Source: Sphingobacterium alimentarium (GTDB lineage: Bacteria; Bacteroidota; Bacteroidia; Sphingobacteriales; Sphingobacteriaceae). From it: DNA of 42,005 nucleotides. The position numbers and the translations under genes are program-made. The notes below the pieces were generated by a model, which worked only from the letters and a program-made list of their open reading frames with translations, was not told the DNA's origin and did not search any database. Shown here piece by piece: positions 7,795-17,825 of this stretch. The stretch spans positions 1 through 42,005 of the forward strand of contig NZ_SMBZ01000035.1 of NCBI RefSeq assembly GCF_004342685.1, read 5' to 3'. Within the stretch, counting starts at the first letter, position 1. Each line of letters begins with the position of its first letter.

Positions 7795-10062
7795 ATGGCA
7801 TTTGATATAGACATGATCAAGAAAGTTTATTCTCAATATGATGAACGCATCGCAGCGGCACGTCAGATTGTAAATAAACCATTGACTCTTTCAGAAAAAA
7901 TCCTTTACGCACACCTTTGGGATGGTAATGCAACGGAAGCCTACGAACGTGGTAAATCTTATGTAGATTTCGCACCGGATCGTGTAGCGATGCAAGATGC
8001 GACAGCACAGATGGCGTTATTGCAATTTATGCAAGCAGGTCGTCCAAAAGTCGCTGTTCCGTCCACTGTACACTGTGATCACCTAATCCAAGCTAAAGAA
8101 GGCGCGGAGCAGGATTTGGCACGCGCTAAAAATGAAAGTTCTGAAGTTTTTAACTTCTTAAGTTCTGTTTCGAATAAATATGGCATAGGATTCTGGAAAC
8201 CAGGAGCAGGTATTATTCACCAAGTGGTCTTAGAAAATTATGCTTTCCCAGGAGGATTGATGATTGGTACGGATTCACATACGGTAAATGCTGGTGGTCT
8301 TGGTATGGTGGCTATTGGCGTCGGTGGTGCTGATGCATGTGATGTGATGGCAGGCCTTCCATGGGAATTGAAATTTCCTAAATTAATAGGTATAAAATTA
8401 ACAGGTAAGTTGTCCGGTTGGGCTGCACCTAAAGATGTAATCTTGAAAGTGGCAGGTATCCTGACTGTAAAAGGTGGTACCGGTGCTATCGTCGAATATT
8501 TTGGGGAAGGCGCGGAATCGCTGTCTTGTACTGGTAAAGGTACGATCTGTAATATGGGTGCGGAAATCGGTGCGACTACTTCTACATTTGGATATGACGA
8601 TTCGATGGAGCGCTATCTACGTGCTACAGGTCGTGAAGAAATTGCCGATGCCGCCAATATGATTAAACATCATTTGACAGGGGACCCTGAAGTGTATGCC
8701 GATCCAGAACAATATTTTGATCAAATCATTGAAATTAATCTTTCGGAGTTGGAGCCTTCGTTGAATGGTCCATTTACACCAGATTTATATACACCCGTAT
8801 CGCGCATGCGTGAGGAAGCTGCCAAAAATGGCTGGCCTTTAGCAGTGGAATGGGGGTTAATTGGTTCTTGTACGAACTCGTCTTATGAGGATCTATCCCG
8901 CGCAGCTTCCATTGCAAAACAAGCTGTGGAAAAAGGCTTAGTCACTAAAGCCGAGTTTGGTATTAACCCAGGTTCAGAGCAGGTGCGCTACACAGCAGAC
9001 CGCGATGGTTTATTAAAAACTTTCGAAGATCTGAATGCGACAATCTTTACCAATGCATGTGGTCCTTGTATCGGAATGTGGGATCGTGCTGGAGCGGAGA
9101 AACAAGAGAAAAACACAATCGTGCACTCTTTCAACCGTAACTTTGCGAAACGCGCCGATGGTAACCCAAATACATATGCTTTTGTAACTTCTCCTGAAAT
9201 GGTTGCCGCCATTGCAATTTCTGGTGACTTAGGATTCAATCCTGTTACGGATACGCTGACCAACAGAAATGGGGAGCAAGTGAAGCTTGATCCACCTACG
9301 GGGGATGAACTTCCAGCTAAAGGTTTTGATGTTGAAGATCCGGGGTATCAGGCGCCAGCAGAAGATGGTTCATCTGTAGAGGTGGCTGTATCACCTACTT
9401 CCGATCGTTTACAATTGTTGGATCCATTCCCAGCTTGGGAGGGTACCGATCTGAAGGGATTGAAATTATTGATTAAAACAAAAGGTAAAACCACGACGGA
9501 CCATATCTCCATGGCGGGTCCATGGTTGAAATACCGAGGTCACTTGGATAATATTTCAAACAATCTGTTAATTGGGGCAGTAAACTTCTTTAATGATAAG
9601 ACAGATTACGTCAAAAATCAATTGACAGGGGAGTACGGACCTGTTCCTGCTACGCAACGTGCGTATAAGGCTGCTGGCGTAGGTACGATCATCGTCGGTG
9701 ATGAAAACTATGGTGAAGGTTCATCGCGTGAGCATGCGGCTATGGAGCCACGTCACTTGGGCGTACGTGCTGTATTGGTGAAATCATTTGCACGTATTCA
9801 CGAAACTAACTTGAAAAAACAAGGTATGTTGGCTTTGACTTTCGTAGACAAGGATGATTACAATAAAATCCAAGAGAACGATTCTATAGATATCGTAGGA
9901 TTAACAACTTTTGCACCTAATGAGCCACTGACAGTAGTGTTGAATCATCAAGATGGTACTTCAGAACAAATTCAGGTGAATCATACCTATAATGCACAAC
10001 AGATAGGCTGGTTCAAGGCTGGAGCTGCTTTGAATATTATTCGATCCAATCAATCGAAGTAA
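7795..10062 (+). CDS. acn: Aconitate hydratase, mitochondrial (AcnA/IRP superfamily) type
   Basis: 755 residues, the size of mitochondrial aconitase and shorter than AcnA/IRP1 (about 890). Same citrate-isocitrate reaction as AcnB but different domain order: Fe-S domains first, swivel last. Seen: [29 protein letters not shown] with Cys359, ACGPCIG with Cys422 and Cys425, and the swivel loop [14 protein letters not shown]. Cys359/422/425 correspond almost exactly to the known cluster ligands of pig mitochondrial aconitase (358/421/424, from memory). The start ATG gives [19 protein letters not shown]. No exact -33/-7 pair was found upstream. A terminator follows at 10085. Confidence 0.96.
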   Translation: MAFDIDMIKKVYSQYDERIAAARQIVNKPLTLSEKILYAHLWDGNATEAYERGKSYVDFAPDRVAMQDATAQMALLQFMQAGRPKVAVPSTVHCDHLIQAKEGAEQDLARAKNESSEVFNFLSSVSNKYGIGFWKPGAGIIHQVVLENYAFPGGLMIGTDSHTVNAGGLGMVAIGVGGADACDVMAGLPWELKFPKLIGIKLTGKLSGWAAPKDVILKVAGILTVKGGTGAIVEYFGEGAESLSCTGKGTICNMGAEIGATTSTFGYDDSMERYLRATGREEIADAANMIKHHLTGDPEVYADPEQYFDQIIEINLSELEPSLNGPFTPDLYTPVSRMREEAAKNGWPLAVEWGLIGSCTNSSYEDLSRAASIAKQAVEKGLVTKAEFGINPGSEQVRYTADRDGLLKTFEDLNATIFTNACGPCIGMWDRAGAEKQEKNTIVHSFNRNFAKRADGNPNTYAFVTSPEMVAAIAISGDLGFNPVTDTLTNRNGEQVKLDPPTGDELPAKGFDVEDPGYQAPAEDGSSVEVAVSPTSDRLQLLDPFPAWEGTDLKGLKLLIKTKGKTTTDHISMAGPWLKYRGHLDNISNNLLIGAVNFFNDKTDYVKNQLTGEYGPVPATQRAYKAAGVGTIIVGDENYGEGSSREHAAMEPRHLGVRAVLVKSFARIHETNLKKQGMLALTFVDKDDYNKIQENDSIDIVGLTTFAPNEPLTVVLNHQDGTSEQIQVNHTYNAQQIGWFKAGAALNIIRSNQSK

Positions 10063-10084
10063 TTATTTAGTATATAAACATTAG

Positions 10085-10114
10085 GCCTGGTGAGATTTCA
10101 TCGGGCTTTTGTTT
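10085..10114 (+). terminator. Rho-independent terminator of the second aconitase gene
   Basis: GCCTGGTGA (10085-10093) pairs, with two wobble pairs, with TCATCGGGC (10098-10106), followed by TTTTGTTTT. Confidence 0.8.
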
Positions 10115-10196
10115 TATATGCTATATTGACAGTACATTGACTTTGGCGCGGTTATTGTACATTATTATATAATTAAATATAAAAGAAACGTCAAAT

Positions 10197-10328
10197 ATGA
10201 TTAAAAAAGAGAAAGAAAAAGAAAACCAAACCTTGCTCACTAGGAGCCCTTACATGTACTATGTAACCAATTGGGGATTTGTAGAAAAACCTTCAAAACC
10301 CGAAGAAAAAGAAAATCAGAAACGTTAA
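10197..10328 (+). CDS. Small ORF, 43 residues, highly charged
   Basis: ATG at 10197, TAA at 10326-10328. The product is Lys/Glu/Asn-rich at both ends (MIKKEKEKENQ and KPEEKENQKR) around an aromatic core SPYMYYVTNWGF. It has no signal peptide or membrane helix. In favour: it lies between two terminators as an independent unit, and the charged-aromatic-charged layout looks protein-like. Against: no recognised promoter, ribosome site or family. Not an annotated family that I know. Confidence 0.45.
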   Translation: MIKKEKEKENQTLLTRSPYMYYVTNWGFVEKPSKPEEKENQKR

Positions 10329-10370
10329 CACTACAGTTAGCTTTCTGATGAAAGTTTAACTAAAAAAGAC

Positions 10371-10398
10371 GTGCTTTTCCATACAAAAGCATTTTTTT
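10371..10398 (+). terminator. Rho-independent terminator after the small ORF
   Basis: TGCTTTT (10372-10378) pairs with AAAAGCA (10385-10391), followed by TTTTTTT. An additional hairpin (CTTTC-TGAT-GAAAG, 10341-10354) lies between the ORF and this terminator. Confidence 0.75.
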
Positions 10399-10510
10399 GT
10401 TTATAGACCTATCCTCTCCTCATTTCTCTTAACAATTTTTAACTTTTACAGATTAAACATTTAGGTGTTTTAATATTCTATTGAGATATAAAGGTTATTA
10501 AAAATTTAAA

Positions 10511-10517
10511 AAGGAGA
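10511..10517 (+). promoter_or_regulatory. Strong ribosome binding site
   Basis: AAGGAGA ends 6 nt before the ATG at 10524. A full Shine-Dalgarno is unusual among the genes in this window and fixes the start of the secreted protein. Confidence 0.7.
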
Positions 10518-10523
10518 TCAAAC

Positions 10524-10994
10524 ATGAAAAAGTTTTTATCATTAGCAATATTATTATCAGGTATTAGTTTTGCATCTTTTGCTCAAGAAGAAGTGAAAGA
10601 AAATAAAATGGAAAAGAAATCTTATGTGCGCAAAAATTATGTACATAAAGAAATGGTTAAATTGACACCTGAGCAGATAGCGGAAAAACGTACAGAACAA
10701 TTTGGTAAGGATTTAAATCTTACCGCTAAGCAACGTGAAGAAGTGTATAAACTTCACCTTGACCAAGCAAAAGAAATGAAAGCGAAAAGCGAAATTCGCA
10801 ACAAAGAGCGTGCTGAAGCGCGCAAAGAGAGAATGGCCCATAACGAGAAATTTATGAGTGTATTAACTCCAGAGCAACAAACGATTTGGAAAGAAAAGTT
10901 CAATGCACGCGCCGAAAAATTTAAAGGTGATAGAGAAGGAAAGAAAGGTCACCGTAGAGATCATAAAAAAGTAGAGCAGCCTAACAAAGGTTAG
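10524..10994 (+). CDS. Secreted Lys/Glu-rich protein (DUF4890 / Spy-CpxP-like)
   Basis: 156 residues. Signal peptide MKKFLSLAILLSGISFASFAQ with likely cleavage after the Ala of SFA-Q. The mature part is helical and charged, with the repeated motif LTPEQ (about residues 51 and 111) and 'LNLTAKQREEVYKL', as in DUF4890 and LTxxQ/Spy-like periplasmic proteins, which in E. coli act as envelope-stress chaperones. The chaperone role is inference from resemblance only. It is probably monocistronic: own Shine-Dalgarno and a strong terminator at 11025. Upstream 10399-10510 is AT-rich with no clear TAnnTTTG box, so an alternative sigma factor is possible. Confidence 0.8.
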   Translation: MKKFLSLAILLSGISFASFAQEEVKENKMEKKSYVRKNYVHKEMVKLTPEQIAEKRTEQFGKDLNLTAKQREEVYKLHLDQAKEMKAKSEIRNKERAEARKERMAHNEKFMSVLTPEQQTIWKEKFNARAEKFKGDREGKKGHRRDHKKVEQPNKG

Positions 10995-11024
10995 ACATAT
11001 ATATAGTTATAGTTGGTTAGTTTG

Positions 11025-11062
11025 ACAGCCTTAATAGTTTGATTAAGGCTGTTTTTATTTTT
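11025..11062 (+). terminator. Rho-independent terminator
   Basis: An 11-bp perfect stem ACAGCCTTAAT (11025-11035) / ATTAAGGCTGT (11042-11052), then TTTTATTTTT. It ends the plus-strand gene; on the minus strand there is no U run, so it would not serve ribF. Confidence 0.9.
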
Positions 11063-11086
11063 AATGGAATCAGTCAGTCAGTTCTT

Positions 11087-12067
11087 CTATTTCTGATTGA
11101 AATAAGCCCTGATTTCCTGTTCGTCGACTTTTATCTGCTGTTGTAGTTCTGCGAGTGTCTCGAAGCGTTCGTCGGAGCGGATGAATTTCTTGAATTTTAT
11201 ACGAACTGTTCTATCGTACAGGTCTTCATGAAAATCGAGCACGTTTACTTCGATTTTACGATTCATGCCATCAACAGTAGGACGTGTACCAATATAACAC
11301 ATTCCGATAGCTTTATTTAGAATCGCCGTTTCTTCATATTCGCCACTGACGATTTGCGGTACATTGGGATAGATATCCACTTCTACCGCATAGATTCCAT
11401 AGGCAGGAATGAGTTTATGGGATTCGTGTACGTGCAAATTCGCTGTCGGAAAACCAATTTGACGTCCTATTTGATCGCCTTTTTCGACCGTACCTGTCAA
11501 TTCAAAAGGATAGCCCAAGTATTTGTTAGCAATATCAATATCCCCTTTGATTAGTGCTTCGCGTACGATTGTCGACGATACCGCTACATCTTCAATATCT
11601 TGTTTAGCTATTTCTTTGACCTCGAAATCAAAAATCTCAGAGAAACTTACCAAATCCTTAATAGTTCCTTTACGATCCTTGCCAAAATGGTGGTCGTAGC
11701 CGATGATAATCGTTTTGGTACCTAATTTATCCACCAATACATTGCGTATGTATTCTTCAGGTGAAAGATTAGAGAAATCACGTGTAAAAGGAGTTATGAT
11801 AAGGTGGTCAAGGCCACATAAAGCCAATTGATGGGTTTTTTCTTCAATATCATTGATCAGTCGTAAGCTATCATCATTAGGATTGATAATCAAACGAGGG
11901 TGCGGAAAGAAGGTAAGAAGGACAGTTTCGCCACCGGTTTCTTTCGCACAATCAACGAGTTTTTTCAGTATTTTTTGATGACCTACGTGCACACCGTCAA
12001 ATGTACCTATGGTAACTATAGCATTTTCAAGCGGCTCAAACTCATCTAAGCTTCTATATATTTTCAT
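11087..12067 (-). CDS. ribF: Bifunctional riboflavin kinase / FAD synthetase
   Basis: 326 residues. It phosphorylates riboflavin to FMN and adenylates FMN to FAD. Seen: the N-terminal nucleotidyltransferase motif GTFDGVHVGHQ (21-31) and GYDHHFGK, and the C-terminal kinase motif IGFPTANL followed by the PAYGIYAVEV strand. The usual ribF-truB neighbourhood is present: it starts 8 nt after truB ends, so it is translated from the same mRNA as the last gene of the uppP-truB-ribF run. Confidence 0.96.
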   Translation of the reverse strand: MKIYRSLDEFEPLENAIVTIGTFDGVHVGHQKILKKLVDCAKETGGETVLLTFFPHPRLIINPNDDSLRLINDIEEKTHQLALCGLDHLIITPFTRDFSNLSPEEYIRNVLVDKLGTKTIIIGYDHHFGKDRKGTIKDLVSFSEIFDFEVKEIAKQDIEDVAVSSTIVREALIKGDIDIANKYLGYPFELTGTVEKGDQIGRQIGFPTANLHVHESHKLIPAYGIYAVEVDIYPNVPQIVSGEYEETAILNKAIGMCYIGTRPTVDGMNRKIEVNVLDFHEDLYDRTVRIKFKKFIRSDERFETLAELQQQIKVDEQEIRAYFNQK

Positions 12068-12075
12068 CGTTAATA

Positions 12076-12798
12076 CTATACGGTTTGAAGTGAAGAAGAT
12101 TTTTGTTCTCTAATAACAGCAATCAACTCTTCCAGATTCCACGCATTGTCTACATGGAAATTTCCACTCATTGTCCTACGCAAACTCGAAAGGTAAGAGC
12201 CGCTGTTGAGCGCTTTACCTAAATCGTGTGCTATAGAACGGATGTATGTTCCTTTCGAACATTTTATCTTAAAATATATGAGCGGTAATTCTATTTTTTC
12301 AATTTCAAAGGAGCTGATTGTCACTCTGCGGGATTTTAATTCGACCTCTTCACCGCGTCTAGCTTTTTCGTACACTCGTTCGCCATTGATTTTTAGGGCG
12401 GAGTGAGCAGGCGGGAATTGGTCTATTTCACCTTTTAATGTTTGAGCAGCCGCTCGGATTTGTTCTTCGGTGATCGAAGATATATCAAATGTCTGATCGA
12501 TTTCAGTTTCTAAATCATATGAAGGAGTCGTAGCACCTAATGTAATGGTGCCCGTGTATTCTTTATCTTCTGCTTGATATGAATCTATTTGTTTGGTCAA
12601 CTTTCCTGTACAGATAATCAATAAGCCTGTCGCTAATGGGTCTAGCGTACCTGCATGCCCAACTTTTAGTTTCAGCGGCTTCATCGTATTGCGCAGCTTA
12701 CCCACCACATCAAAACTCGTCCATGTCTTTGGTTTGTCAACTAATAGCACTTCACCTTCTGCGAATGCAAATATTTTATCTTTTTGAATTTCTTCCAT
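12076..12798 (-). CDS. truB: tRNA pseudouridine(55) synthase TruB
   Basis: 240 residues. It makes the pseudouridine at position 55 of the tRNA T loop. Seen: DKPKTWTSFDVV, the catalytic motif VGHAGTLDPLATG with Asp53, YTGTITLGATTPSYD, and KCSKGTYIRSIAHDLG. Its ATG overlaps the stop of uppP by one base (TAATG on the minus strand), a layout that favours coupled translation. Confidence 0.96.
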   Translation of the reverse strand: MEEIQKDKIFAFAEGEVLLVDKPKTWTSFDVVGKLRNTMKPLKLKVGHAGTLDPLATGLLIICTGKLTKQIDSYQAEDKEYTGTITLGATTPSYDLETEIDQTFDISSITEEQIRAAAQTLKGEIDQFPPAHSALKINGERVYEKARRGEEVELKSRRVTISSFEIEKIELPLIYFKIKCSKGTYIRSIAHDLGKALNSGSYLSSLRRTMSGNFHVDNAWNLEELIAVIREQKSSSLQTV

Positions 12799-13592
12799 TA
12801 AATAATCTGTAAGCTATGTCCACTTAGGAGCATGGCTATAATCACTAACCCAACCACAATTCTATACCAACCAAATAGTTTGAAACCGTATTTTGTCAAT
12901 ATATCTATAAAAGTCTTGATGGCAATAATGGCTACCACAAAACCAACTAAATTTCCTACAATTAATAAATTAATCTCTTCTCCGGTAAAAGTATGTCCTT
13001 CTTTGAAGAATTTGTACAATTTGACAATCGAAGCTCCTAACATCATTGGAATGGCTAAGAAGAATGAAAATTCCGCTGCCGCTTTACGTGTCAACTTTTG
13101 TGTCATCCCACCTACAATCGTACTGGCCGATCGGGATGTGCCCGGGATCAACGCCAAACATTGGTACCAGCCAATGATAAATGCTTGCTTGTACGAGATT
13201 TCATCCGAATTTTCAATAGTAGGTTTATTAAACCATTTATCTACAAACAATAGAATAACACCACCGATAACTAACATGACACCCACCATCAGCGGACTTT
13301 CTAATAAAGAATCGATAAAGTCATTCAATATCAAACCCAGGATAGAAGCAGGAATTGCCGCTACTACAAGCTTGTAATAGAAATCCATGGACTTGAAGAA
13401 TCTTTTCCAATATAGTACCAATACGGATAGGATAGTCCCTAATTGGATAACGATTGTAAACAATTTGACAAAGGCTGAAGGCTCAATACCCATCAACGCG
13501 GTACCGATAATCATATGGCCGGTAGAAGATACAGGTAAAAATTCCGTAAGGCCTTCAATTATTGCTAAAATAATAGCTTCGAAATAACTCAT
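12798..13592 (-). CDS. uppP: Undecaprenyl-diphosphate phosphatase
   Basis: 264 residues, an integral membrane protein with about eight helices. It dephosphorylates undecaprenyl diphosphate so that the lipid carrier for peptidoglycan can be reused, and its overproduction can confer bacitracin resistance (BacA). Seen: EGLTEFLPVSSTGHM (13-27) and PGTSRSASTIVGGM, the two conserved active-site motifs. It is 21 nt after the DUF3098 gene and overlaps truB by one base. Confidence 0.96.
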   Translation of the reverse strand: MSYFEAIILAIIEGLTEFLPVSSTGHMIIGTALMGIEPSAFVKLFTIVIQLGTILSVLVLYWKRFFKSMDFYYKLVVAAIPASILGLILNDFIDSLLESPLMVGVMLVIGGVILLFVDKWFNKPTIENSDEISYKQAFIIGWYQCLALIPGTSRSASTIVGGMTQKLTRKAAAEFSFFLAIPMMLGASIVKLYKFFKEGHTFTGEEINLLIVGNLVGFVVAIIAIKTFIDILTKYGFKLFGWYRIVVGLVIIAMLLSGHSLQII

Positions 13593-13613
13593 TTAATAAA
13601 GAAAATAGAAAAA

Positions 13614-13847
13614 TTACTTTTTCGTTTTATATAAAATAGCTACAAAACCCAAAGCGAATCCCAATACAACGACTAGGGGCGCTAAAGTGATTTTTGTGAA
13701 ACTGTATATATCCTCTGTTCCCATCATCAGCAAGAAACCTATGGCAACAACAACTACACTCGCTATGAAGAGTTGATAATTTACTTTTTGGAATACGAGA
13801 GGTGTATTCTTCTTGTCCGAATTGGTAATATTTTTATTTACTGACAT
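13614..13847 (-). CDS. DUF3098 family membrane protein
   Basis: 77 residues from the ATG at 13847 (MSVNKNITNSDKKN); an in-frame TTG at 13859 is less likely. Two membrane helices: YQLFIASVVVVAIGFLLMMG and a second one containing LAPLVVVLGFALGFVAILY, ending in a Lys-rich tail. This small protein is regularly found between ftsX and uppP in Bacteroidota; its function is unknown. The position suggests a link to the cell envelope or division, which is inference. Confidence 0.85.
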   Translation of the reverse strand: MSVNKNITNSDKKNTPLVFQKVNYQLFIASVVVVAIGFLLMMGTEDIYSFTKITLAPLVVVLGFALGFVAILYKTKK

Positions 13848-13878
13848 ATATAAATTCAAGAGTAAGGTTTAAGAATAA

Positions 13879-14757
13879 TTAGCGGTAAAGACTGTGAGAC
13901 TTCGCTTTTAAATATTTCGTGACAGCAAAGTATGTGCTCAATGCCGAAATCAAAATGCCTAGAGCGACTACCACAATGAAAATAGCGATAAACTGTGCCC
14001 AATTTTGTAAGAAAATAAGTTCAGGAACTTGTTTCTGTGCAAATTGTAAGGTGAATATCAATAATAGAATAGCAATCAAAGCACCTATTAAGCCATGCGC
14101 AATACCGTATAAGATATAAGGTTTGCGAATGAAACCTTTGGTAGCACCAATAAGTTGCATACTCTTAATTAAGAAACGTTGGGAGTAAATGGCCAAACGG
14201 ATAGTATTGTTGATTAAGGCAATCGCGATCACAAGTAAAATCACTGTAAAAGCCAATACCACAATAGAAATCACGCGAATGTTTTTGTTTACCATATCAA
14301 TTAGAGATTCTTGGTAGACAATTTCCTTTACACGGCTATTTTGAGATACTTTATCAATAAAAGGTTGGATACTATCTCCGTTAGCATATTGTTCTTTCAG
14401 GTAAATGTCAATCGAAGGTAATAGGGGATTAGAGCCCAAATATTCGACGAAATCTTCACCCAAATCTTCTTTTAGATTTTTCGCCGCCAATTCCTTGGAT
14501 ACGTATTCAGTACGCAATACATATTCTTCTTTTTCCAAATCCTTTTGCAATGAAAGTACATCGCCTTCGTTGACATTGTCGTTAACAATGACATTTAGCA
14601 CGATGTTTTCTTTTACATATTTAGAAAGATTCTTAGCATGTACTAATATTAAGCCTAATAATCCTGTCATAAGTAATACCAATGCAATACTTATAACAGT
14701 AGAAATGTATACTGATTTTGTTTTTTTTCTGGGAGAGCCTTGTTCTAACACTGACAT
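13879..14757 (-). CDS. ftsX: Cell division protein FtsX (permease-like)
   Basis: 292 residues. The partner of ATPase FtsE; the pair passes a signal from the divisome to peptidoglycan hydrolases. Seen: a first membrane helix (STVISIALVLLMTGLLGLIL), an extracytoplasmic domain (about 50-165) with NVIVNDNVNEGDV, then three C-terminal helices with the FtsX-core segment MQLIGATKGFIRKPYILYG. ftsE is not adjacent, as is usual in this phylum. It is the first gene of the minus-strand run to ribF, with a candidate -7 box at 14780-14787. Confidence 0.93.
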   Translation of the reverse strand: MSVLEQGSPRKKTKSVYISTVISIALVLLMTGLLGLILVHAKNLSKYVKENIVLNVIVNDNVNEGDVLSLQKDLEKEEYVLRTEYVSKELAAKNLKEDLGEDFVEYLGSNPLLPSIDIYLKEQYANGDSIQPFIDKVSQNSRVKEIVYQESLIDMVNKNIRVISIVVLAFTVILLVIAIALINNTIRLAIYSQRFLIKSMQLIGATKGFIRKPYILYGIAHGLIGALIAILLLIFTLQFAQKQVPELIFLQNWAQFIAIFIVVVALGILISALSTYFAVTKYLKAKSHSLYR

Positions 14758-14779
14758 AAAGCTATTGTTTTTTACACTG

Positions 14780-14787
14780 CGAAAGTA
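14780..14787 (-). promoter_or_regulatory. Probable -7 element of the ftsX-ribF run
   Basis: Minus strand TACTTTCG, one base off TAnnTTTG. No clear -33 box. The same TTCG variant occurs in the divergent leuS promoter. Confidence 0.4.
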
Positions 14788-14946
14788 AGGATTTATGATG
14801 ATTTATAGGAATATTTATCAACTTATCTGTACTTCCGATTTAAGATTTAACATTTATTTACTTTTTGTATTGGTCAATACCTTACTAATATCCCAAAAAT
14901 ATTAATGATTAAGAAAACAAATGTTCAAAAATTAGCTTAAAATCGC

Positions 14947-14954
14947 TATTTTCG
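14947..14954 (+). promoter_or_regulatory. Probable -7 element of leuS
   Basis: TATTTTCG, one base off the consensus, with a GTTC 20 nt upstream in place of TTTG. The leader would be about 20 nt. Confidence 0.45.
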
Positions 14955-14978
14955 CAATTCTTTTATAAGGTACAAGAA

Positions 14979-17762
14979 ATGGATTATTCGCATAAATCAA
15001 TTGAGCAGAAGTGGCAAAAATTTTGGGCTGACAATCAAACGTTCAAAACGTCAGAATCGACTGAAAAGCCTAAATATTATGTATTAGATATGTTCCCATA
15101 TCCTTCGGGGGCGGGATTGCACGTAGGTCATCCACTGGGGTATATCGCATCCGATATTTTCTCCCGTTACAAAAGATTGAAAGGATATAATGTATTGCAC
15201 CCAATGGGGTACGATTCATTTGGCTTGCCAGCCGAGCAATATGCTATTCAGACAGGACAGCATCCTGCGATCACGACTGAAACTAACATCAATCGCTACC
15301 GAGAACAATTAGATAACATTGGTTTCTCCTACGATTGGTCCCGTGAAGTACGTACTTCCGATCCTGCGTATTACCGTTGGACACAGTGGATTTTCATGCA
15401 GCTTTTCAATGCGTGGTACAATAAAGACGTGGACAAAGCTGAGTCAATAGAAACTTTAATTGCAAAGTTTGAAACTTCAGGATCACAGGGTATTAATGCT
15501 GAATGTGATGATGATATATTGACATTCTCAGCGGAAGAATGGAAATCTTTTTCGGAAGAACAACAACAACGAGAAATCTTAAAATATAGATTAGCTTATC
15601 TGCGTGAGAGTACGGTAAACTGGTGTGCGGCACTGGGTACGGTATTGGCGAATGATGAGGTAATCAACGGTGTGTCAGAACGCGGAGGTTATCCCGTAGA
15701 ACAAAAGAAAATGATGCAGTGGTCGATGCGCATCACAGCATATGCAGACCGACTGTTGCGCGGATTGGATACGGTAGATTGGCCAGAGCCATTGATCGAA
15801 ATGCAACGTAACTGGATTGGTAAATCTGTAGGTGCATCAGTGAAATTTCCGGTTCCACAATTGGATACGGATATTGAAGTTTTTACGACACGTGTCGATA
15901 CAATCTTTGGTGTTTCATTTATCGTATTGGCACCAGAACATGAGTTAGTTTCTGCTTTAACAACTGAAGATCAAAAATCTGAAATTGAGTCGTATATCGA
16001 TAAAACTTCGAAGAAATCGGAGTTGGATCGTATGGCTGACACCAAAACGGTTTCGGGAGCATTCACAGGTTCATATGCGAAACATCCAATCACCGGTAAA
16101 GATGTACAAATCTGGATTGCTGATTACGTATTAGCAGGATATGGAACAGGAGCGGTCATGGCGGTTCCATCAGGCGATCAACGTGATTATTTATTTGCGA
16201 AACACTTCAATTTGCCGATTATTCCGATTTCGGATTCTCAAAATATCGAGGAAGAAGCGGACGCAAATAAGGATGGTCGATACATCAATTCGGGATTTAT
16301 CAATGGCATGACTTATCAAGAGGCTGTTGCAGCTTTGATAGCAAAATTGGAAGAGTTGAAATTGGGTAAGGCTAAAATCAATTTCCGCATGCGTGATGCG
16401 ATCTTTGGTCGTCAACGTTATTGGGGAGAGCCTGTTCCGGTTTATTTCAAAAATGGCCTACCTTATTTGATTAAAGAAGAGGAATTGCCGTTATTGTTGC
16501 CCGAAGTTGATAAGTATTTACCAACTGAAACAGGAGAGCCACCTCTAGGTCGTGCTGAAAATTGGAAGTACCAAGATCAATACGAATATGAATTAAGTAC
16601 GATGCCAGGATGGGCAGGTTCATCGTGGTATTGGTTCCGCTATATGGATCCGCAGAATGCGGAATCGTTTGCCTCAAAAGAAGCTGTAGATTATTGGAAA
16701 GCGGTGGATTTATACATTGGTGGTTCTGAGCACGCTACCGGTCACTTGTTGTACTCACGCTTTTGGAATAAATTTTTGAAAGATTTGGGATTCCACAATG
16801 AAGAAGAGCCTTTCAAAAAATTGATCAACCAAGGTATGATTCAAGGTCGCTCGAACTTTGTGTACCGTGTATTGGATGAAGAAGGAAGAGGAACAAACAA
16901 GTTTGTATCTTTTGGTTTGAGAGATCAATACAATACAATTCCATTGCACGTAGATGTTAATATCGTATATAATGATGTGTTGGATACAGAGAAATTCAAA
17001 TCTTTCCGTCCTGATTTTGCGGATGCTGAATTTGTATTGGAAGACGGAAAATACATCTGTGGTACAGAGGTGGAAAAGATGTCAAAATCGAAATTTAACG
17101 TAGTTAATCCGGATGATATCATTGCGAATTTCGGTGCGGATACATTGCGTCTTTACGAAATGTTCTTAGGGCCGTTGGAGCAGGCAAAACCTTGGAATAC
17201 AAATGGTATTGAGGGTGTATATAAATTCTTACGTAAGGTATGGCGTTTGTTCCATGATGCAGGAGGAAACTTCAATGTGTCTGATGAAGAGCCTACCAAA
17301 GCAGAATACAAAGCATTACACAAAATCATCAAAAAAGTAGAAGATGATATCGAGCGTTTCGCGTTCAATACTTCGGTTTCTGCCTTTATGATTTGTGTGA
17401 ATGAGCTGACGGATTTGAAATGCAATAAGCGTAAAATCCTTCAAGATTTGATTATCGTATTGGAACCTTATGCGCCGCATATCACAGAAGAATTGTGGTC
17501 GCTATTGGGTAATGAGGCAGGCGCGATATCGTATGCAGCATATCCTAAGTTCAATCCGGATTATTTGATAGAGTCGGTATTTGCTTATCCCGTTTCGGTA
17601 AATGGTAAGATGAAGATGAATCTTCCTTTAGCGTTAGATTTGGATGCGAAAGCGGTAGAAGAGATTGTCTTGGCAAATGCAGATGTTCAACGCTATTTGG
17701 ATGGAAAAGCTGTTAAAAAGCTAATCTTTGTAAAAGGCAAGATTATTAATATAGTAGTGTAA
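14979..17762 (+). CDS. leuS: Leucyl-tRNA synthetase
   Basis: 927 residues, about 65 more than E. coli LeuRS, the typical Bacteroidota length. A class I synthetase that charges tRNA-Leu. Seen: the HIGH-type motif HVGH (48-51) within [16 protein letters not shown], the CP1 editing domain with [12 protein letters not shown] and [16 protein letters not shown] (hydrolytic Asp), WGEPVPV, and KMSKS (700-704). An extra charged segment (about 150-205, [11 protein letters not shown]...EEQQQREIL) before [14 protein letters not shown] accounts for part of the extra length. Monocistronic: own promoter, then a terminator at 17785. Confidence 0.98.
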   Translation: MDYSHKSIEQKWQKFWADNQTFKTSESTEKPKYYVLDMFPYPSGAGLHVGHPLGYIASDIFSRYKRLKGYNVLHPMGYDSFGLPAEQYAIQTGQHPAITTETNINRYREQLDNIGFSYDWSREVRTSDPAYYRWTQWIFMQLFNAWYNKDVDKAESIETLIAKFETSGSQGINAECDDDILTFSAEEWKSFSEEQQQREILKYRLAYLRESTVNWCAALGTVLANDEVINGVSERGGYPVEQKKMMQWSMRITAYADRLLRGLDTVDWPEPLIEMQRNWIGKSVGASVKFPVPQLDTDIEVFTTRVDTIFGVSFIVLAPEHELVSALTTEDQKSEIESYIDKTSKKSELDRMADTKTVSGAFTGSYAKHPITGKDVQIWIADYVLAGYGTGAVMAVPSGDQRDYLFAKHFNLPIIPISDSQNIEEEADANKDGRYINSGFINGMTYQEAVAALIAKLEELKLGKAKINFRMRDAIFGRQRYWGEPVPVYFKNGLPYLIKEEELPLLLPEVDKYLPTETGEPPLGRAENWKYQDQYEYELSTMPGWAGSSWYWFRYMDPQNAESFASKEAVDYWKAVDLYIGGSEHATGHLLYSRFWNKFLKDLGFHNEEEPFKKLINQGMIQGRSNFVYRVLDEEGRGTNKFVSFGLRDQYNTIPLHVDVNIVYNDVLDTEKFKSFRPDFADAEFVLEDGKYICGTEVEKMSKSKFNVVNPDDIIANFGADTLRLYEMFLGPLEQAKPWNTNGIEGVYKFLRKVWRLFHDAGGNFNVSDEEPTKAEYKALHKIIKKVEDDIERFAFNTSVSAFMICVNELTDLKCNKRKILQDLIIVLEPYAPHITEELWSLLGNEAGAISYAAYPKFNPDYLIESVFAYPVSVNGKMKMNLPLALDLDAKAVEEIVLANADVQRYLDGKAVKKLIFVKGKIINIVV

Positions 17763-17784
17763 TTAAGCTACAGCTATATAAATT

Positions 17785-17822
17785 AAAGCCTCGAAATTAA
17801 TATTTCGAGGCTTTTTATTTTA
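17785..17822. terminator. Bidirectional terminator between leuS and the convergent operon
   Basis: A 13-bp perfect stem AAAGCCTCGAAAT / ATTTCGAGGCTTT with a short loop. T-rich after the stem on the plus strand (TTTTTATTTT) and A-rich before it, so it can end both leuS and the minus-strand run. Confidence 0.9.
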
Positions 17823-17825
17823 GTT

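Noticed and set aside
12832..13377. 181-residue plus-strand ORF
   Set aside because: Antisense to uppP, which has clear family motifs; the antisense product is low-complexity (I/N/P/T-rich) as expected for a shadow of a membrane protein.
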